Shown one piece after another: positions 34,696 through 48,740 of a DNA stretch of 64,000 nucleotides. The notes under the pieces are model-generated. The model ran no database searches, was not told where the DNA came from, and was given only the letters and a program-made list of their open reading frames with translations. Origin of the DNA: Marchantia polymorpha subsp. ruderalis. Its lineage: Eukaryota > Streptophyta > Marchantiopsida > Marchantiales > Marchantiaceae. Made by a program: the position numbers and the translations under genes. Where the stretch lies: positions 23,066,501 to 23,130,500 of the forward strand of contig AP031353.1 in assembly GCA_037833965.1 (NCBI GenBank). Reading direction: 5' to 3'. Numbering within the stretch: the stretch's first letter is position 1; each line of letters begins with the position of its first letter.

Positions 34696-37600
34696 CTACG
34701 CTGCGCAAGCCGTTAGTCTTGGGGGAGGTGGCGGGAGGGTCTGATCAGGCCCAACTCCATTTTTCACAATGAACGCCATCTGCATACCCCACGAGGTGTG
34801 TTTCTCCAGGTGACAATGCAGGAACCAAACTCCTGTGGAAACAAAGAACGCAATTTCAGATTCTTGTAAATCCTCTTGCACAAGTCAATTGCTTGGGCAG
34901 GCAGAGCGAAGCAATCGGGAATGCTGAAAGATTTCTCACGTTGCAACATGTCTTACCTGGGTTAGTTGCTGCGAATCTGATGGCGACCCATCCTCTGGAA
35001 GGAACGTCAACTGTGAATCGGTGGGGAGGGTTGTAGTAGTTGAGAGTGGAAGGACTGTTAATGGGATCCCAATCGCCCTGTCCACGGCCCAGCACGTAGA
35101 AGTGGTACCCATGCAGGTGGAAAGGGTGGCTCTCGAAAGCAAACACCATGGTCCCTTGTAGCACCAGGTCCAGCACCGTCCCGTACTCGAGCACGCTAAC
35201 CCTCGTTCCCAGCTTCGAAATCTGTTGAGCCGTAGGCGGACTATCGGGACTCGTGTAGAAAAACGGGCTCTCGGGAAAATCAGGGAAATCCGTCGTGTAA
35301 ACTCCCTCGATGCCGAAGTAGTATGCCTGCAGTAGATCGATTTTGGGCAGGACGAAGGTGATATTGTTCACCTCCCCAGCTGCTCTAAAAGTGCAGTTCT
35401 GTGAGGGTTCGCAGAATTGGCTGGCCGTGCCGACGGTGAACAACATATTTCGGGTTGCGTTAAGAGGCACATCCTGGGGCCGTAAGGTGAACAGGCTGTT
35501 CTCAAACTGCATCGCAAAACTGGAGTCATTCTCCGCAGGAAGGCCTGGATAGAATGTCGTACTCGGGTCCAGAACCGGGGCACTGTCATACTGAAACAAA
35601 GCAGAGGCCGGAATCTTGGGGACGTCGTTCAGAATGACTTGTACTGCTGCTGCTGGTAGTTCTGCTGGGTCCGTGAGTATGACAGACGAGTAGCCTTTGG
35701 CTTCCATGTAGTAGCTGCCGGGGGCCTGATCCGCGGTGATCAGCACGTTCATCGTCTGGCCGGGGCCAATGTACGTGGTGTCGAAATCCGTCGGCGTCAC
35801 GTACTCACCGTCCACCTCCACCACCGTCTGCTTGTGGTTCGCGATCCCCAGAAACTCTTCCGTGTTCAGTCCAGCGTTGATCACCCGCAGCAGATACGTC
35901 TTGCCCGCTGAAATCGTGAACCTGGTGATTCCTGTGCGCACATACACACGTCCATACCTGGTCATCCTGTTTCAGAGCCACTGTACTGTACTCACATGCA
36001 AGCGTTTCACAATCTCGACGAGAGAAATCTAATCTTCACGTGCTTCAGAAAATGTCAGAGTCCTTCATCATATCGTGCAGCCATGAGGAACCAGGCCTCG
36101 GCATTCGTGCCGAAGATGGCGTTTCTGTCGCTTGGAAGCTAATGCAGCCATTTCTGCATTTACAGACATTTGGACTTGCCCTCAGACTCGAGATTATCAT
36201 TCAGATTATCAGAGCGCCCATCGGTGAGTATGCATTGGTCCTCGTAGGCCAGGGACCACGGCTGTCCGGAAAGTACCGGGAGATTTCAATCGTAGATGGT
36301 GGACTCGGCACCAGGTCAATGAAGCACCGAAGCTCCAGTCGGAAGAAATTTGTGAATCTGACAATCTGAGAGCACGACGAGATTGGACCGGTGTCACATA
36401 CCTTCGACATCAGTGCAATTGTAGCGGTAGCCTGGTTTGCCGTTGACGAGGAGAGCATCTGCAAGCTGGAAAGGACCTCCGCCTTCGAGTCCGGCGATTT
36501 CAATAGCTTCAGGATCTCCATTCCACCATTCACCTGTAACACGACGTTCGAAGGCAGGCTTGAGTCAACCATGATCGAGCTGACATTGCAATTGTGAAGC
36601 CGGGCAACCTCATCTACTCCACAGACATCGAAGGGTGTCGAGCGGCACGGCACAGTCAGAGCCGGTCCGAAGACAACAGTTGCGAATTGGTGCTCACGTT
36701 CTGATTTCGACCATCGAGCTGTAAAAAGCAGATTCTACTGCGGTAGTGTAAGGCGTTCTTCCGTAAAGATTTAATATTGGACAGGATACGAACGCAGAGA
36801 TGTCACTTGTCCTCGTGGAAAATAGTAAAGTACAGAAGGGCATGAGTAGCAGAAATTAGGTGAGAGATTCGTTGGCTCGAGTCTGACGATGCTTTACAAG
36901 GTCTGACGCTGCAGAGATGCGGAGAATCTTCTCTCGATGGCAAGTGCTCGGCGGGATAGATTCTCTTGACGAAGCGTCGCAATTTGCCGTATCTGGAACC
37001 GAATGAAGACATGCACCAGAATTCCTACGGTACAGGAAAGCTCAGACTTGCGGTCCACGATCTACGACAAACTAGACATCTTCAGTGGGGCCTCAAACAA
37101 GTATGAAGTCCGTGCTTGCACGGACGCTGAGAAGCATGAAAGCCCAGCATGACGCAGTGACCGAAATCAGTCTTGCTCCTTGACTGAAGAGCCCACTCGG
37201 GCGTCAGCCATGATGACGAACAATAATCCATGGCAATCGATTGCTGAGCACTCTGCATGAGTACGAAGGCTTCCAACAGACATGTTTCAGACATTGTGCC
37301 CAGAGGAGTCTGTGGAAGAAGTTACCAATGAATGAAGCGACTACTGAGAGACTGAGTGGGAGACACTGTGGCTCCTTCCACTTGTGTCAGTCCCAACCGA
37401 GCCTTAGAAAGCATCCACTTTTAACGACGATTGTGGGGCTCCATGATTCAGGTCCCCCAGAATCTCGTACGAGAATTCGCCCAATTATCCTCTAGCTCGG
37501 CATATCGATATGCATTAAGAGAAGATGGAATGAAACATGACCAAAAGTTGGCTAGAATAATCTGACATTTTAGGAAGAAACAGAGAAATCTGCAAAGTGG

Positions 37601-38981
37601 ATGACAGATGTGAAGCAATTGAAGAAGGATTCGTACCTAGTGTCACAATAAACTGATCATCTGGTTTGGTATGAGGGTATGTGAAGTCTCTTGGAAAGAC
37701 CACAATGGCTCCGTGCACGGTCGCTCGAAGCCAGGTCGTGTGGGCATGCCAGAACACAGTTCCAGTTTGGCCTTGGAGAGTGAAGTTGTAGACAAAGGAG
37801 TCGCCCTGTTTCAGCGGACATTGTGTGATGTATCCTACTCCATCCTGCCAGCAAGATAAAACCTGCCGAACACCATGCCTACAAGACAGTAAGACAGCCA
37901 GTTTAAGCAAATTATACAACTCAGAATGACAATGAAGATTTGACGACATTGAACAGCTTCAGTTTCCGCTGCTCGCTGGCAAATCTAGAGAGCACTTTCA
38001 GCTTTGCACAAATCACTCCGATGAGAATATGTATTTGACTGTTGGCTACACGCAAACATATATGCAATGAAGTCATATGGGATCCTACCAATGAATGGTA
38101 ACACCCGAGCCGGCGTTGTTTGTGACATTGACGATGATGGTATCCCCTTCGACGGCATAAATGGTTGGTCCTGGAAACTGCCCATTCACCACTATCATAT
38201 CCTTGGTGACACAGTTCGCTGTGACGGAAGATACTCCAATCTGTCCAGGGTCCCACGAAAATGCATGAGCTGAAGTCTCACCATATAATGTGCAGGGGAG
38301 TATCGACAATGAATAAAAATAATGCCCCAGCAAATCTATCGTTAAAATAACACGTTCAGCTTATTCGTGAATCTCTGGGATTCGTGCGTCCAGACTGGTC
38401 GCAGCTTCGAATCAGAGGAAGCTCAAGGGCCAAAGGTGGAACGGAGATCATAGTAAAAGCTCAATCTACAGGCGGGATGCTGCATAGATTGCGCGACATC
38501 GTCTTCGCGGTTCGTGTATTTAACACATGCCAGAATTTTCAAATAAACTGGTATTGGGCATCAGGGATGAACACAAATTCTGACGCGTAAATAGTCTCTC
38601 CAGTAGTTGCCATTACTCTGCAGGACAAAACGTGGCTGCTGTGCATGGTTATTTCAGCTGGGACGACTACCTTGCTCTGAAGCTCATTGTCCACTGAGAA
38701 TTGAGCTCGTCTTCGTAAATGCAGATCTTTGTGACTTTCACTGAAATATGAGCAATGTCAAGGGGATTCAGATGCACAAGTAGCTGCTGAAATTGGTTTG
38801 AAGCTTAGAAACTTACACTCCATCCGTAATATCTTGTCGTTGGCCCACTATAGGTACTCTCCGTATCATGAGGCCCGTTGTTTGTTGCGTTACAAATAAC
38901 AAAACAGTATCCGAGTAAAATCCACAATCGTCGCACTGGCCCTTTCCTGGCTGCCATATTCTTCAAGCTGCTCCCACTCAT
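34696..38981 (-). CDS. Laccase (multicopper oxidase), complete, six exons
   Basis: Secreted blue copper oxidase that oxidises phenolics and reduces O2 to water. Exons: 38981-38817, 38240-38089, 37878-37637, 36533-36402, 35931-34957, 34832-34696. All introns are GT-AG with matching phases, total 1803 nt, 600 residues (family usually 550-600). The N-terminus has a basic segment and a hydrophobic run ([12 protein letters not shown]), a likely secretion signal. Copper motifs: HWHG (105-108), WHAH (149-152), HPFHLHG (499-505) and [12 protein letters not shown] (561-572), which holds the type-1 Cys and an axial Met; all ligand histidines are present. Laccase hallmarks [19 protein letters not shown] and GEWWNGDPE are also seen. 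Start chosen at 38981 (AAC before ATG); an internal ATG at 38957 would also keep the signal. A frame from 38333 also enters exon 2, but it lacks the TRYYGWS block that the GTAAGT donor of exon 1 supplies. Likely role: phenolic polymerisation or defence in the cell wall. Confidence 0.92.
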
Positions 38982-39148
38982 GTTGATGTGTAGATCCAGT
39001 TGGTTCCAACCGAAGGGAGGCAATTGCAGGAGGACCGGAGCTTAAGGATATCAAAACATTACACCAGAAACTCTTCTCGAAGGGACATTCAGGACTAAGG
39101 ATCTCAGACTGTAGAAATGGAGATTCTGATCATATTCTGGCTTTCCAC

Positions 39149-39158
39149 GCTTATAAAG
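39149..39158 (-). promoter_or_regulatory. Candidate TATA box of the laccase gene
   Basis: Reads CTTTATAAGC on the - strand, about 170 bp upstream of the chosen start codon. Between them lies a 9-codon upstream ORF starting near 39085, which could dampen translation if transcribed. Confidence 0.35.
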
Positions 39159-39508
39159 GATCAGATCAGCTCCGGTCGTAGCAAGTCGGGTGCTTGCACC
39201 TATAACAGTGACTGTACATGGAGCACCTTTGCCTTCCCACGTCCCATAGCTGATAAGACCGAAATATCGCAGTTCTGTGTCCGAGGTAGGGCCCTGAGCA
39301 AAGCTTATAACTGCGATGAGATGCAGGGAGACGAGCGAAAGTTGACTCAGACGGCAGCAGAGGCCGTCACTCGAGGATTTAAAGTCAATAAGAACACATG
39401 TCGAGTGCTTGCATCACTAGTGTGAGATACTGGATGGAATCACCACAGGATGAAATAAATGCACAACGACCTATGATATGCAGAAACAGAGAAGAGCTAA
39501 CTCTCACA

Positions 39509-39540
39509 CTAGATCCGACTTCTTGGAAAGTCGGATCTAG
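39509..39540. repeat. Perfect hairpin, 13-bp arms, upstream of laccase
   Basis: CTAGATCCGACTT (39509-39521), 6-nt loop, exact reverse complement (39528-39540). Located about 360 bp upstream of the laccase TATA candidate. Confidence 0.9.
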
Positions 39541-39559
39541 TTCGCCATCTAGTGAGGTC

Positions 39560-42500
39560 AGATGGAGGTCTGATCAAAAGAGGAAATCTGTAGATGAGAA
39601 AATCTTACGCAAACTCTTCTCATGGAAGGAGCTGAAGCAAACATGAGGCTGAGGAGATGTCTGAGGCCTTTGCGTTCAATCAATGCTGATAAAGTAAGTA
39701 GGTATTGTTGGGAGATTATTCTTCTAATCAGCACGTCAGTTCAACGAAACATATCTGACAGCAGACAGTCGTCTTTTCAAAACTTTTCTCAATATCAATG
39801 ACATCACATTTTACCGTTTGCTTTACAAGGTTCCCATCTGGTCCAGCTTCTCTCAGAGGACATGCTAATGTCTTCATCTTCTATCGAGCGATTCAAAGCC
39901 ACTCACTTTGGTGAGGATACTAGGATCAATACCACTATACTAACATGCCAACTGACTGACTCACGTTCTCATATACTTTCGTATCTAGCAGTTACTATCA
40001 CACACTGAATCTAGTTGAGACTTATAGCTCTAAAATACTACTTCACAGGACGTCAGGAGGTAGAAACTTATGCTACCTTGAAGATTGTAATCTGGCCAAA
40101 TCTGTCGGAATAAACCTCCCTTGCTACAACAGTAGTACCTAATCTTGAACTATCTGGATTTCATATTGTAGGTACTTTCCCGAGAACTAGAGAGAGTTCA
40201 ACTAGTAGAGAAAATTGTGACGTATATATGGTTGTTAACAAAAGTGGCTCATTCCGGAAGCTATTATCGCCAGGCATCTCCGGGAAGAAAGCCTCTTAAA
40301 GTTGGGGATATGCTTTACACCCTGTTTCCGTTGAATGATATTCGTGAAGCAATGTACTAATAAGACGTTGTTCCTTTCTACCTAAGCTAGAAAAAGAGAA
40401 ATCACACAAGATTCTCTTTAGTTCTTATTCTTAGCTCCTTGGTCTGGTGTGGAGTCTAGCACTTAAGCATAATCCATGCATCCATCCATCCATACGTCCC
40501 TCCCTCCTAATTCCACCTTCACTCAATCATTCAAAGGTCCCAGCTTATTCCATCTGCTGTAGACCCTTCTGGCTCTTGTGGGCCCCATCTTCTAAAGGAT
40601 CCAGACTCAGTCAGTTGTTCGTCTCCTCACTGCAAACCCCACCAAACTCAGATTCATATGTTCTGCGCAGTCCTTGTGCATCGAGGACTAGGATGCCTTC
40701 CACTGTAGACCTCACCCAAGTGAGAGAAAGAGAGGGGTTTAGATCACACTTACTGAGTGTTCTAATCTCATGTTTGTGATCTACGTACATATTAATTTGC
40801 AACAGGGTGATCTGTGGAATTTCGTCACTAGACTGGCTGAAAAGGTACAAGTCCACGTGAGTTCCCATTTCTTGTGGATTTTAAAAGTGTCATGTAGCTG
40901 TTGCAGACTCAATGAAAGACCCGACCTCGCTAGACGGCACGACTCCAGATACTCCGTAGTTGTCAACATGACTACAATCATTCATTAAGTATATCTATGT
41001 ATATATAAAGCGAATTTAATTGCAGCTAGTCATACAAACTGCATGGAGCCCAAGCGGTATTACTCTAAACTATTTGTAGATACTGATACTATTGACTGTC
41101 CTAAGGCTTCATAAGTCCACTCCTGGATAGGAAGCATGTGTAGTATTGCGAGTGGAAATGCGCCAAAACATTTCTCAAGGCAAATCTGACCTAGGACTAT
41201 TTCCTACCTACAAGAATGGCTTTATCTCCACGGTCAGCAGATGCTTCTTAAGGGAGAGACACGAAAACCTCAGGAGGAATAAACATTTGAAATTTGATCA
41301 TGCTCCAAGAAGCACATACGCTGTTGTGTTCCTTGTAAGTCCGTTACCACCTGCCTTAATAGAATGGCTTTATCTCCACGGTCAGCAGATGCCTCTTAAG
41401 GGACAGACACGAAAACCTCAGGAGGAAGAAACATCTGAAATTTGATCATGCTCCAAGAAGCACATACGCTATTGTGTTCCTTGTAAGTCTCCGTTACCAC
41501 CTGCCTTAATGCGCGTGGATTAGCGTTTGCACCTGTAGAATCTTCTTACCCAGGGAAGACTCTTCTCTATGCCACAGTCGTCAAGCCAAAAGCAAGACAC
41601 AAACGACCACCAACTTTTAGGGAGAATCAAATGAGGAACAGTGTCCTACAACGGAAACTGAATGGTATGCAGTGGTAAGAACTAGGTCTACTTTCAGATG
41701 TTATGACACATGCAGACTTAGAAGAAAGATGATGTTCGTGTGGTGGTTTTACCACGACTACGATTTCAGATGTTAACGACAAACTGGCATCTTGTGCTGA
41801 ATTACCCTAGGCAAGCAAATATGGACAAATAATTTCTGTTTCAAACGATTGATGTGGGATGAGGGAAGTGTCGCAATGGCCGCTGTTCAGTCGTTGATTC
41901 ACCGTCAATCGATAGAAAAAAGGTCCTGGAGGAGGCATGAGAAGCCTGCGATATGTTTCAAGCCAGTCAATTCAAAACATGACAGGATGTTGTTGGAAAT
42001 TCCGGGACTATTCATTTGGGGAAGCTAGTGATGCACTAAGTCCAAAATTGGCTCAGGCAGTCTCCACTCAGAACATTCAGTGCTGAGTCGATTATCCAGT
42101 CCATCTGAGCCCTAGTTACCAATCTTTGAGCTTTATGATTCTCCTCGCTTGCACCCTGAGACAAAAAATGCTTATCTAGTAGTTGGGCGAAGCAGGTGAA
42201 GACGACCCCATGCCCTTCAATTTATCTATACAAGCCTTCGGGTAGTGGACTTGACAGCTTGGAATCATGGAATCTTGCAATTCACTTTTGTTTCAGGTTT
42301 GAGACATCGGACCAGAAGTTCTACAATAAGATAGATCAAAGTCACGGACAACTCAATGACAGCAAAAGCTCGGTTGAAGAAGACTATAATATGTCTATCG
42401 TGGTGACTGTAGATCTCTACTTGGAGCTAAAATAATGAGTCCCCTCTGCCTTAGATCCAAAGAGATTGCGATACAACTCAACAAGTCAGTGCAACATCAG

Positions 42501-45500
42501 TACCTTCGCCCCGGGCAGGAACTTGTGCGAGGAGTATTGCAGCCCAGAGAGTGAAGGATTATTGGACTCTGACAACTTTAGGCCATCTCTGACCCGGATT
42601 GGTTCATTGATTTCATTCTTCACCTTATTTACTCTAGCTCTTCTAGCTCTTGCCTCAAGAAGAGTCAGACTTCCTGCCAAAAGAGCCCCAGCTCTAGCAG
42701 TTCATTTGAGGACGCTAATATTGTTTGCTCCAAATAGAGTCCACGTGCCCTCCTAATTCTTAAGAGGTAGCAAATTGTTGGGGCTCATAATCATTTATAC
42801 CAGGATCTCTGCCGCAAAGTCTCAGGATCTAGACATATACAAAGAACAATGAACGGTTGATGTATTGCGCAGAAAGCAGATACTTATTCATCACATCAGA
42901 TAGCTGATAACTGGTCGTACTTTTGTTCTGAAGATCTGAAGTGAAAATTAGACACAAGCTTCATTGCCTTCTAGCAAAAGGGTTCAAAGCTGTGCATACC
43001 ATGGTCCTAAAAACGAACCCATATGAATTCATCTGTAGATGTGTTCACCATATGCGACCCATGACTTCGACGTCGTTTCATGCTGGTTGTCAGGACGATA
43101 TGGGGCAAGCCATGGGGCCAAGAGTGCCGCCCAACAAACCAAACATCCCTTAAGCTTAAGGTGAAATCGGCTCTAAGATCAGTGCAGGAGGGAGGCTTGC
43201 CCTTAGTGGTGTCTTATCTCTATATTTACCGTTGTCACCTCACTGCAAGGCATGAGGAGGTAGAATCTAACTTTCAATCTATGAGCTGGAGAGAGGCGTT
43301 CTGGAACAAATTTCGAAAGCATTGCCTGTAGATACATAAATTGTCTTCTTCACGCACTTTTTTGGATTCCTCACTTTATCCACATTACGAGACAGGGACT
43401 CTTCGGTCCTCGACCGTAAGTTTAGGCACATCTTCGATCGATACAATGCGGACGCTGTTGTTGAAGAATCTCGAACTTTAGTGTTGTCGGTCCATGGGCA
43501 CATATCAGCGAGGTTGGCTCGGCCCTCGAGACTCCCCCCATTGTGCTGAAGCACTGCTGCAATCAACTTCACAACGTTGGTTCGTGTGTACCGTGGACAA
43601 AGTTTGTACCCAATGTCATGGGGTACAAACTCCTTTTGTTTGTCAATACCAGACCTCCTCCCAACTTTCATCGATCAGCTGCTACTCTTTCTGACCTGTT
43701 GTGTACGCAGGCCGTATGATACTTATCATTCGTGCAGGCATGACCCTACGCAGATTCGCAACAAGTACAATTCAGTCTATTTTCAAAGCAGACCCATGCT
43801 GTAGATGGATATGTGACAAGTCGGTTGGGTGTACATATACACCGTATAAATATACTCGGAGGTGGGTTGGCACGTATCCGCACTTGCGTTCATGGATCTT
43901 CAGGACCCAGTAAGTGTGACCTTCAAAGCGTTCCTCCTCGTAGTATCGTGTTGTACGTACTCTTCTTCGTTCGCAGATTCTTTGTTTCGGTCTAGGGGTT
44001 AACTGAGACCGAAAACTAATTTCACCACACACTTTCACTGCATTGATGTGTGAATCTTTGAGAGAAGCTGCAAATCATGCACCGATGATTGACAACAATC
44101 TAGAATATCCAGAATTTGACCAGTTAATGCATCTTACATGAGATCTTCAATAGTCTGGTCAAAACTTCTTACTCTACCGTTTTCCACCAGGCAAAGTCCT
44201 CTTGTGACGTGATAACATGATTCTTGTAGTCAAAATCTTGTATTTGAGTGCTTGTGTAACTTGACATCAACTTGGCACATGAACCTTGTAATCTGTTCTT
44301 GTTGCCATCAGATCGACGGAGTCCTGAAGACTTTTCGGACATGCTGGACCAAGCGTTGACCAAAACATTGGTTGATTCCTCGTCGTGAACTTAATGATGA
44401 CTTTCTATCATCAACATTCTTCTGTTGATGACTGGTGTTGGAATGACCATGAAACACTTTCTCTCATTAAACCTACAACAACAAGGGTTAAGTAAAACAT
44501 ATAGTTTTATTTTAATGGTTACCAAAATTCTAGGATTTAAGGACTGTGCTAGGTTAATTGCTGCTAACTACGTGCTGTTGCATTGATGACTGGTTCCTTC
44601 TGTAAGACACCGATTGCTGAACTCTTCAATCACTTGTGATCACATCGCTGACTCTCAGGTCATCTTATGAGGGAGAGATCGGTGCAGAGTTTTCATTTTG
44701 CATTCTTTTGATTAAATTTGTGAGTCCTCGGTCTGGCCTTCGGCAAAGAGAAGAGGGTTTAACTTGGGGTAACGCAAGTTGATCTCACCTCCTAGGGATA
44801 TAAGCAAGGAATCTGAATCAAAATGTGGATGCCCGCAAGCAGTGTGAGACAACTTATCACGAAGAGAACTTTAAGATGAGATCTCTGAACAAATATTTAG
44901 TATAGAGTTGTTAGAATGCGCATATGGAACTTACTACTTGAAAGAAGCACCACATCTAGGTTGTGTAAATATTCCTTCACCTGAAGTCAGAAAGGGACGA
45001 TGTGGTCCCTAGCATGTGCTCCACTATTTGACTTCACATCCACAAACCTGTGTGTTTCGTTCCATGTAAGTAACAGGTCAGTAATGGAAGACCGTCAATG
45101 AAACACAACAGCTTTCAAAGATGGAAGACTTCAATCGGATAACGACTTTAAAAATATCTCCAAATATTCCACGATCAGAAGCCTCTTAAATGAAGTTTTT
45201 TTTAAAAAATAATCTAAAGAGCTGCGAAGGTTATTCGAAAGATGTCATTACGCGGCCACTTGCGAAAACTCTTACACGAGCTTTACAGCTTTAAAAGTAT
45301 CAAAAGCTCCCAAAAAACTTCGTACATGACCAAAAGGTTAAAGTTCGTTCAGTTGACTCCATGAACGTAAGAGATGACTATTGTACGCACATACTAGTTT
45401 GAATCCTAGTTCGAGGAGACATAGTAGAGGTATTTCAGTCCTCATACCCTCACGCAAAGAAGACATTTCCAGGTTCCATTGTCATTCTGTTAGGAAGAAT

Positions 45501-46500
45501 GATCAACTTTTGGATGTTGACTACGTCAAAGCTGCGATATATTTAAAATAAAAGTTCCGGTCCAGTACTATCTATGAAATAAGGATGGTGTCTACCTGTC
45601 GACGCTTCTTATCGAATTAATACTGTACTGTATTTTCAAAGTCTACAGTCTGTTGTACCGTGTGGTACTGAAAGTAGTTAGTTATATAATCATCCATGCA
45701 TAAGTCCCAGAACTGCAAACAGATTTTGATGAATTTGAGAAAGTGAATGATGTCCAAATGTGATAGATGTCATCCTGCGTGTCCAAAGTTGCTGTAGCAA
45801 TGCCAACTAGAGCATTTTTTGTCATACCACATGATGAACATCGACATCACTTTGTATTGATGATCATGATGGAACAGGATTTTTGAAAGAGCAAAGCCAC
45901 GGGGAATGTTTGCAAACTGTATTCAACGTACCTTATGATCTTCTCGTCAGGCATTTTGACCTCTAAGATGTCAGCGTATATGTCGTGTTCCGACAACAAA
46001 TCTTGCATTTGATTACCTTCATGGTGAGTATGTTCGATACATTCAAAAAGATGTAATGGCCAGCCCGTTTTCTTACTCTCGATGCAACACCTTGTCTCAA
46101 GGAGTGCAACACTCAATATTGTATTAAACCTCTTCAAACATGTTTTAAATTTCGTGATTCTGTACTATTTTGGGACAATACAAAATGGTATCGAATCTAC
46201 CTGCTATTTTAATCAGCCACAGTATTGTTCGCCACTCACATGCCTTGTCTTCTTATTTACTAGAAAAATACTTTTAGACCCAAGCTGGAATAATTAACTT
46301 ACACTTTACCTTCATATTCGAGACCCTCCTATCCTTGCTAAGGATGAATTAAGAGATCAAGGCTGTATGGTGTTATTGATACTAAATTCGTACGTACACA
46401 TAGAAAGTGTGCTATGAGAATTAAAAGTTTTAGGTTGTAGCTTCTTGCGCTGTTTTTTTTTCTTCATGAAAATATATACATGGTAGAAGGGAAGAAAAGA
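39560..46500. other. Intergenic stretch, no supported gene
   Basis: Unremarkable mixed DNA apart from the tandem duplication at 41.2-41.5 kb and an 11-bp inverted repeat at 43601-43611/43621-43631 (AGTTTGTACCC and its complement). Open frames such as 42466-42756 (+) and 43279-43671 (-) show no family motif and no paired splice sites. Confidence 0.4.
41213..41510 (+). repeat. Tandem duplication, two copies of a 148-150-bp unit
   Basis: Copy 1 is 41213-41360 and copy 2 is 41361-41510, directly adjacent. Both start AGAATGGCTTTATCTCC and end CCACCTGCCTTAAT, with only a few substitutions and a 2-bp indel by eye, so the duplication is fairly recent. Each carries a short open frame of less than 25 codons that is probably not coding. 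Confidence 0.9.
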
Positions 46501-48721
46501 AGAATGATGTTTTACCATTTGTCAAGCCTAAGTTTATAGACGACAGAACTTTATTGACACATGAACTATGATGCAGCTCACGGCTTCAAGCACTCCAACC
46601 CAAACTTATTTTCTACTCATACTCAAAAGGAATCTGAAAATTCTCTGGATTCCCGATACATATCAAATCCTCGCCACTCTGTGAAGGAGTGGCAATGCGG
46701 CATCCCGACAGCTTCTCACGACAAGAGCCTTGTATTCCGGTGAGTTGTAGAGCCACTGACAAACCGCCACTGAGGTCACTGGACCTCACCCACTCCAGAT
46801 GGTCTGGATCCTTCTCAGCCCGACACAGTCTTTTAAAAAGTACTTTTTGCAGTGAAATACGGTGCGTACTCAGCGCCATATACATGTGTGGTGAGTGTGT
46901 GGCGTCAGCAGAATCGACTAATTGTTAGGAAAGGCATACGCTGCCAGAGTTCTGGCAAATGTGAGCTATCGTCGGCAGAACTTGGGCGACCTGGAGATTG
47001 GCTCGATTGCTCTCTTCAGACCTGATGAAACGGTCTGTGCCATCGAGCCTCATGCTAGCTTCTGCCCATTAGATGATCTTTTGCAGCTGTTAAGCTTTTA
47101 CAATAATCTAATTTATCAGCCAAAATATGAATATTTTAGTTTCTTCCCTCTGGCAGATTTGTTCCTTTCTCATGAGAGCAGTTTTTCTGTTTCTCAGCCA
47201 GAGTACCTTTTGATTCATAATGGTCTTTGGAGTCCCGTACGATACCTTGTCGAAATACCTCATTAGAATCTGCACCCGAGCAACGTGATAGGAAGACAGG
47301 ATCTTCACATTTGTCCTCGAGCATTCACAGATTGTACAAAGCTTGCCTTAGGTCAGGAATGACATTGGCCTAGGAGGAATGCACATTGCATTTTGTCGAA
47401 CATACACGAGAGTCCTAGGTATAAAAGTAGTGCTAGTAGGACGAACTAACCGATCTACACTGCAGACAAGAAACCATCGACAGATCTCTAGGTTTGAACC
47501 TCTTGCTCTATGTCAGAACATTGCTGAGTGCTACACACTAGTCTGCACCGAACTTTCCACTTTCTTCCAGAAGATTGCGTCATTTGGTAAGTGTTTAGTA
47601 TGTTTTATGCAGGAGGTGCTTTAAACCTCCATACCACCCGCTTTATCGATCACGACTTACATGTTGAAAAACTGGAAATTTGCTCTGCTACATATGTCTT
47701 GTTTAGTGTGCAAGACGATGCAATTATATTCAAAGCTGCAAGAATCAGATCTGTTATTTTCTTTAACAATGGACTTTAACATGAAGCTGGCAAATGCTTG
47801 ATTAGCCACAATAAAAACCACGTTGGACTCTGATCGATTTACGTCATTGTGTCATCGATTGTTCCGAACCCATGCATGCAGTCACTGGAGTTAATGCACA
47901 AGGGCAGGAACTGCCTTCAAGGCGTGGATCTGGAGAGGCAGAACGGACAACAAGACCACATGCCATTTATTAGCATCATGAACTGTCTTCATATTAACTT
48001 TTGGCCAGAATATTCTCTGTTCAGTAAACTACATAAAATATGACCTAGAGAAGAAGATTAACAGTTTCCATTCACCCGAAAATCGAATCATTCATTATCA
48101 AGTGATAATTGGGGTTAGTCCCACGTTAATCATTCGGTTTCCATTGGGTCTTGCATCTTTTTGCTATACCACTCGGTGCCCCTTTTCTGTTAACAACTGT
48201 TATTAGAAAGGGGGTCCATATTCTCGATGTTGTTGTAGATATGAATGAGCGGAAGTCATTGAACTTCGTACTGTATAGTTCCAATCACTATTATGAGCCC
48301 AAGCGCTAGAATCCTTTCATCAACTTCAGAAAGACTCTCATAAATACTGATAAAAATCTCACATGGTTAAAGCTAGTGTCCACCTACATGGTTTTAGATA
48401 TTTTTTCTCTTCTACAGTGGATAAATTGTGTTCCAGCCAAATATCCAAGCTAAATTTTTATATTTTTTAACGGAATACCTATCCAACTTTCACATGTAAA
48501 ACAAGTTTTAAGAAAACGCCCAATGAGCCGTTACTATCCATCTTTTCAAAGATTGAGAAGAACTTTGTGAACCTAGAATTGCGCAAGGTTGTACTGTATC
48601 TAGAGCTCTAAAGACTTACTGGTAGTGGTGTGTGTGGATGGAGCAGTCATGAACCAACACAGCAGGAGAAAGATGACGAGAAAGTTGTCATGCAAAGACA
48701 AAGTGCTTGTGGTTCGAGACC

Positions 48722-48740
48722 TCAATCAATCAATCAATCA
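48722..48740. repeat. (TCAA)n microsatellite
   Basis: Short tandem run of TCAA. Confidence 0.8.

Noticed and set aside
36803-37294. Open frames inside the 1.1-kb laccase intron
   Set aside because: Intronic, no motifs; treated as chance.
38085-38333. Frame starting at 38333 as the laccase first exon
   Set aside because: It gives a plausible hydrophobic start, but the upstream exon ending in TRYYGWS with a GTAAGT donor joins in phase at 38240 and restores the usual laccase N-terminus.
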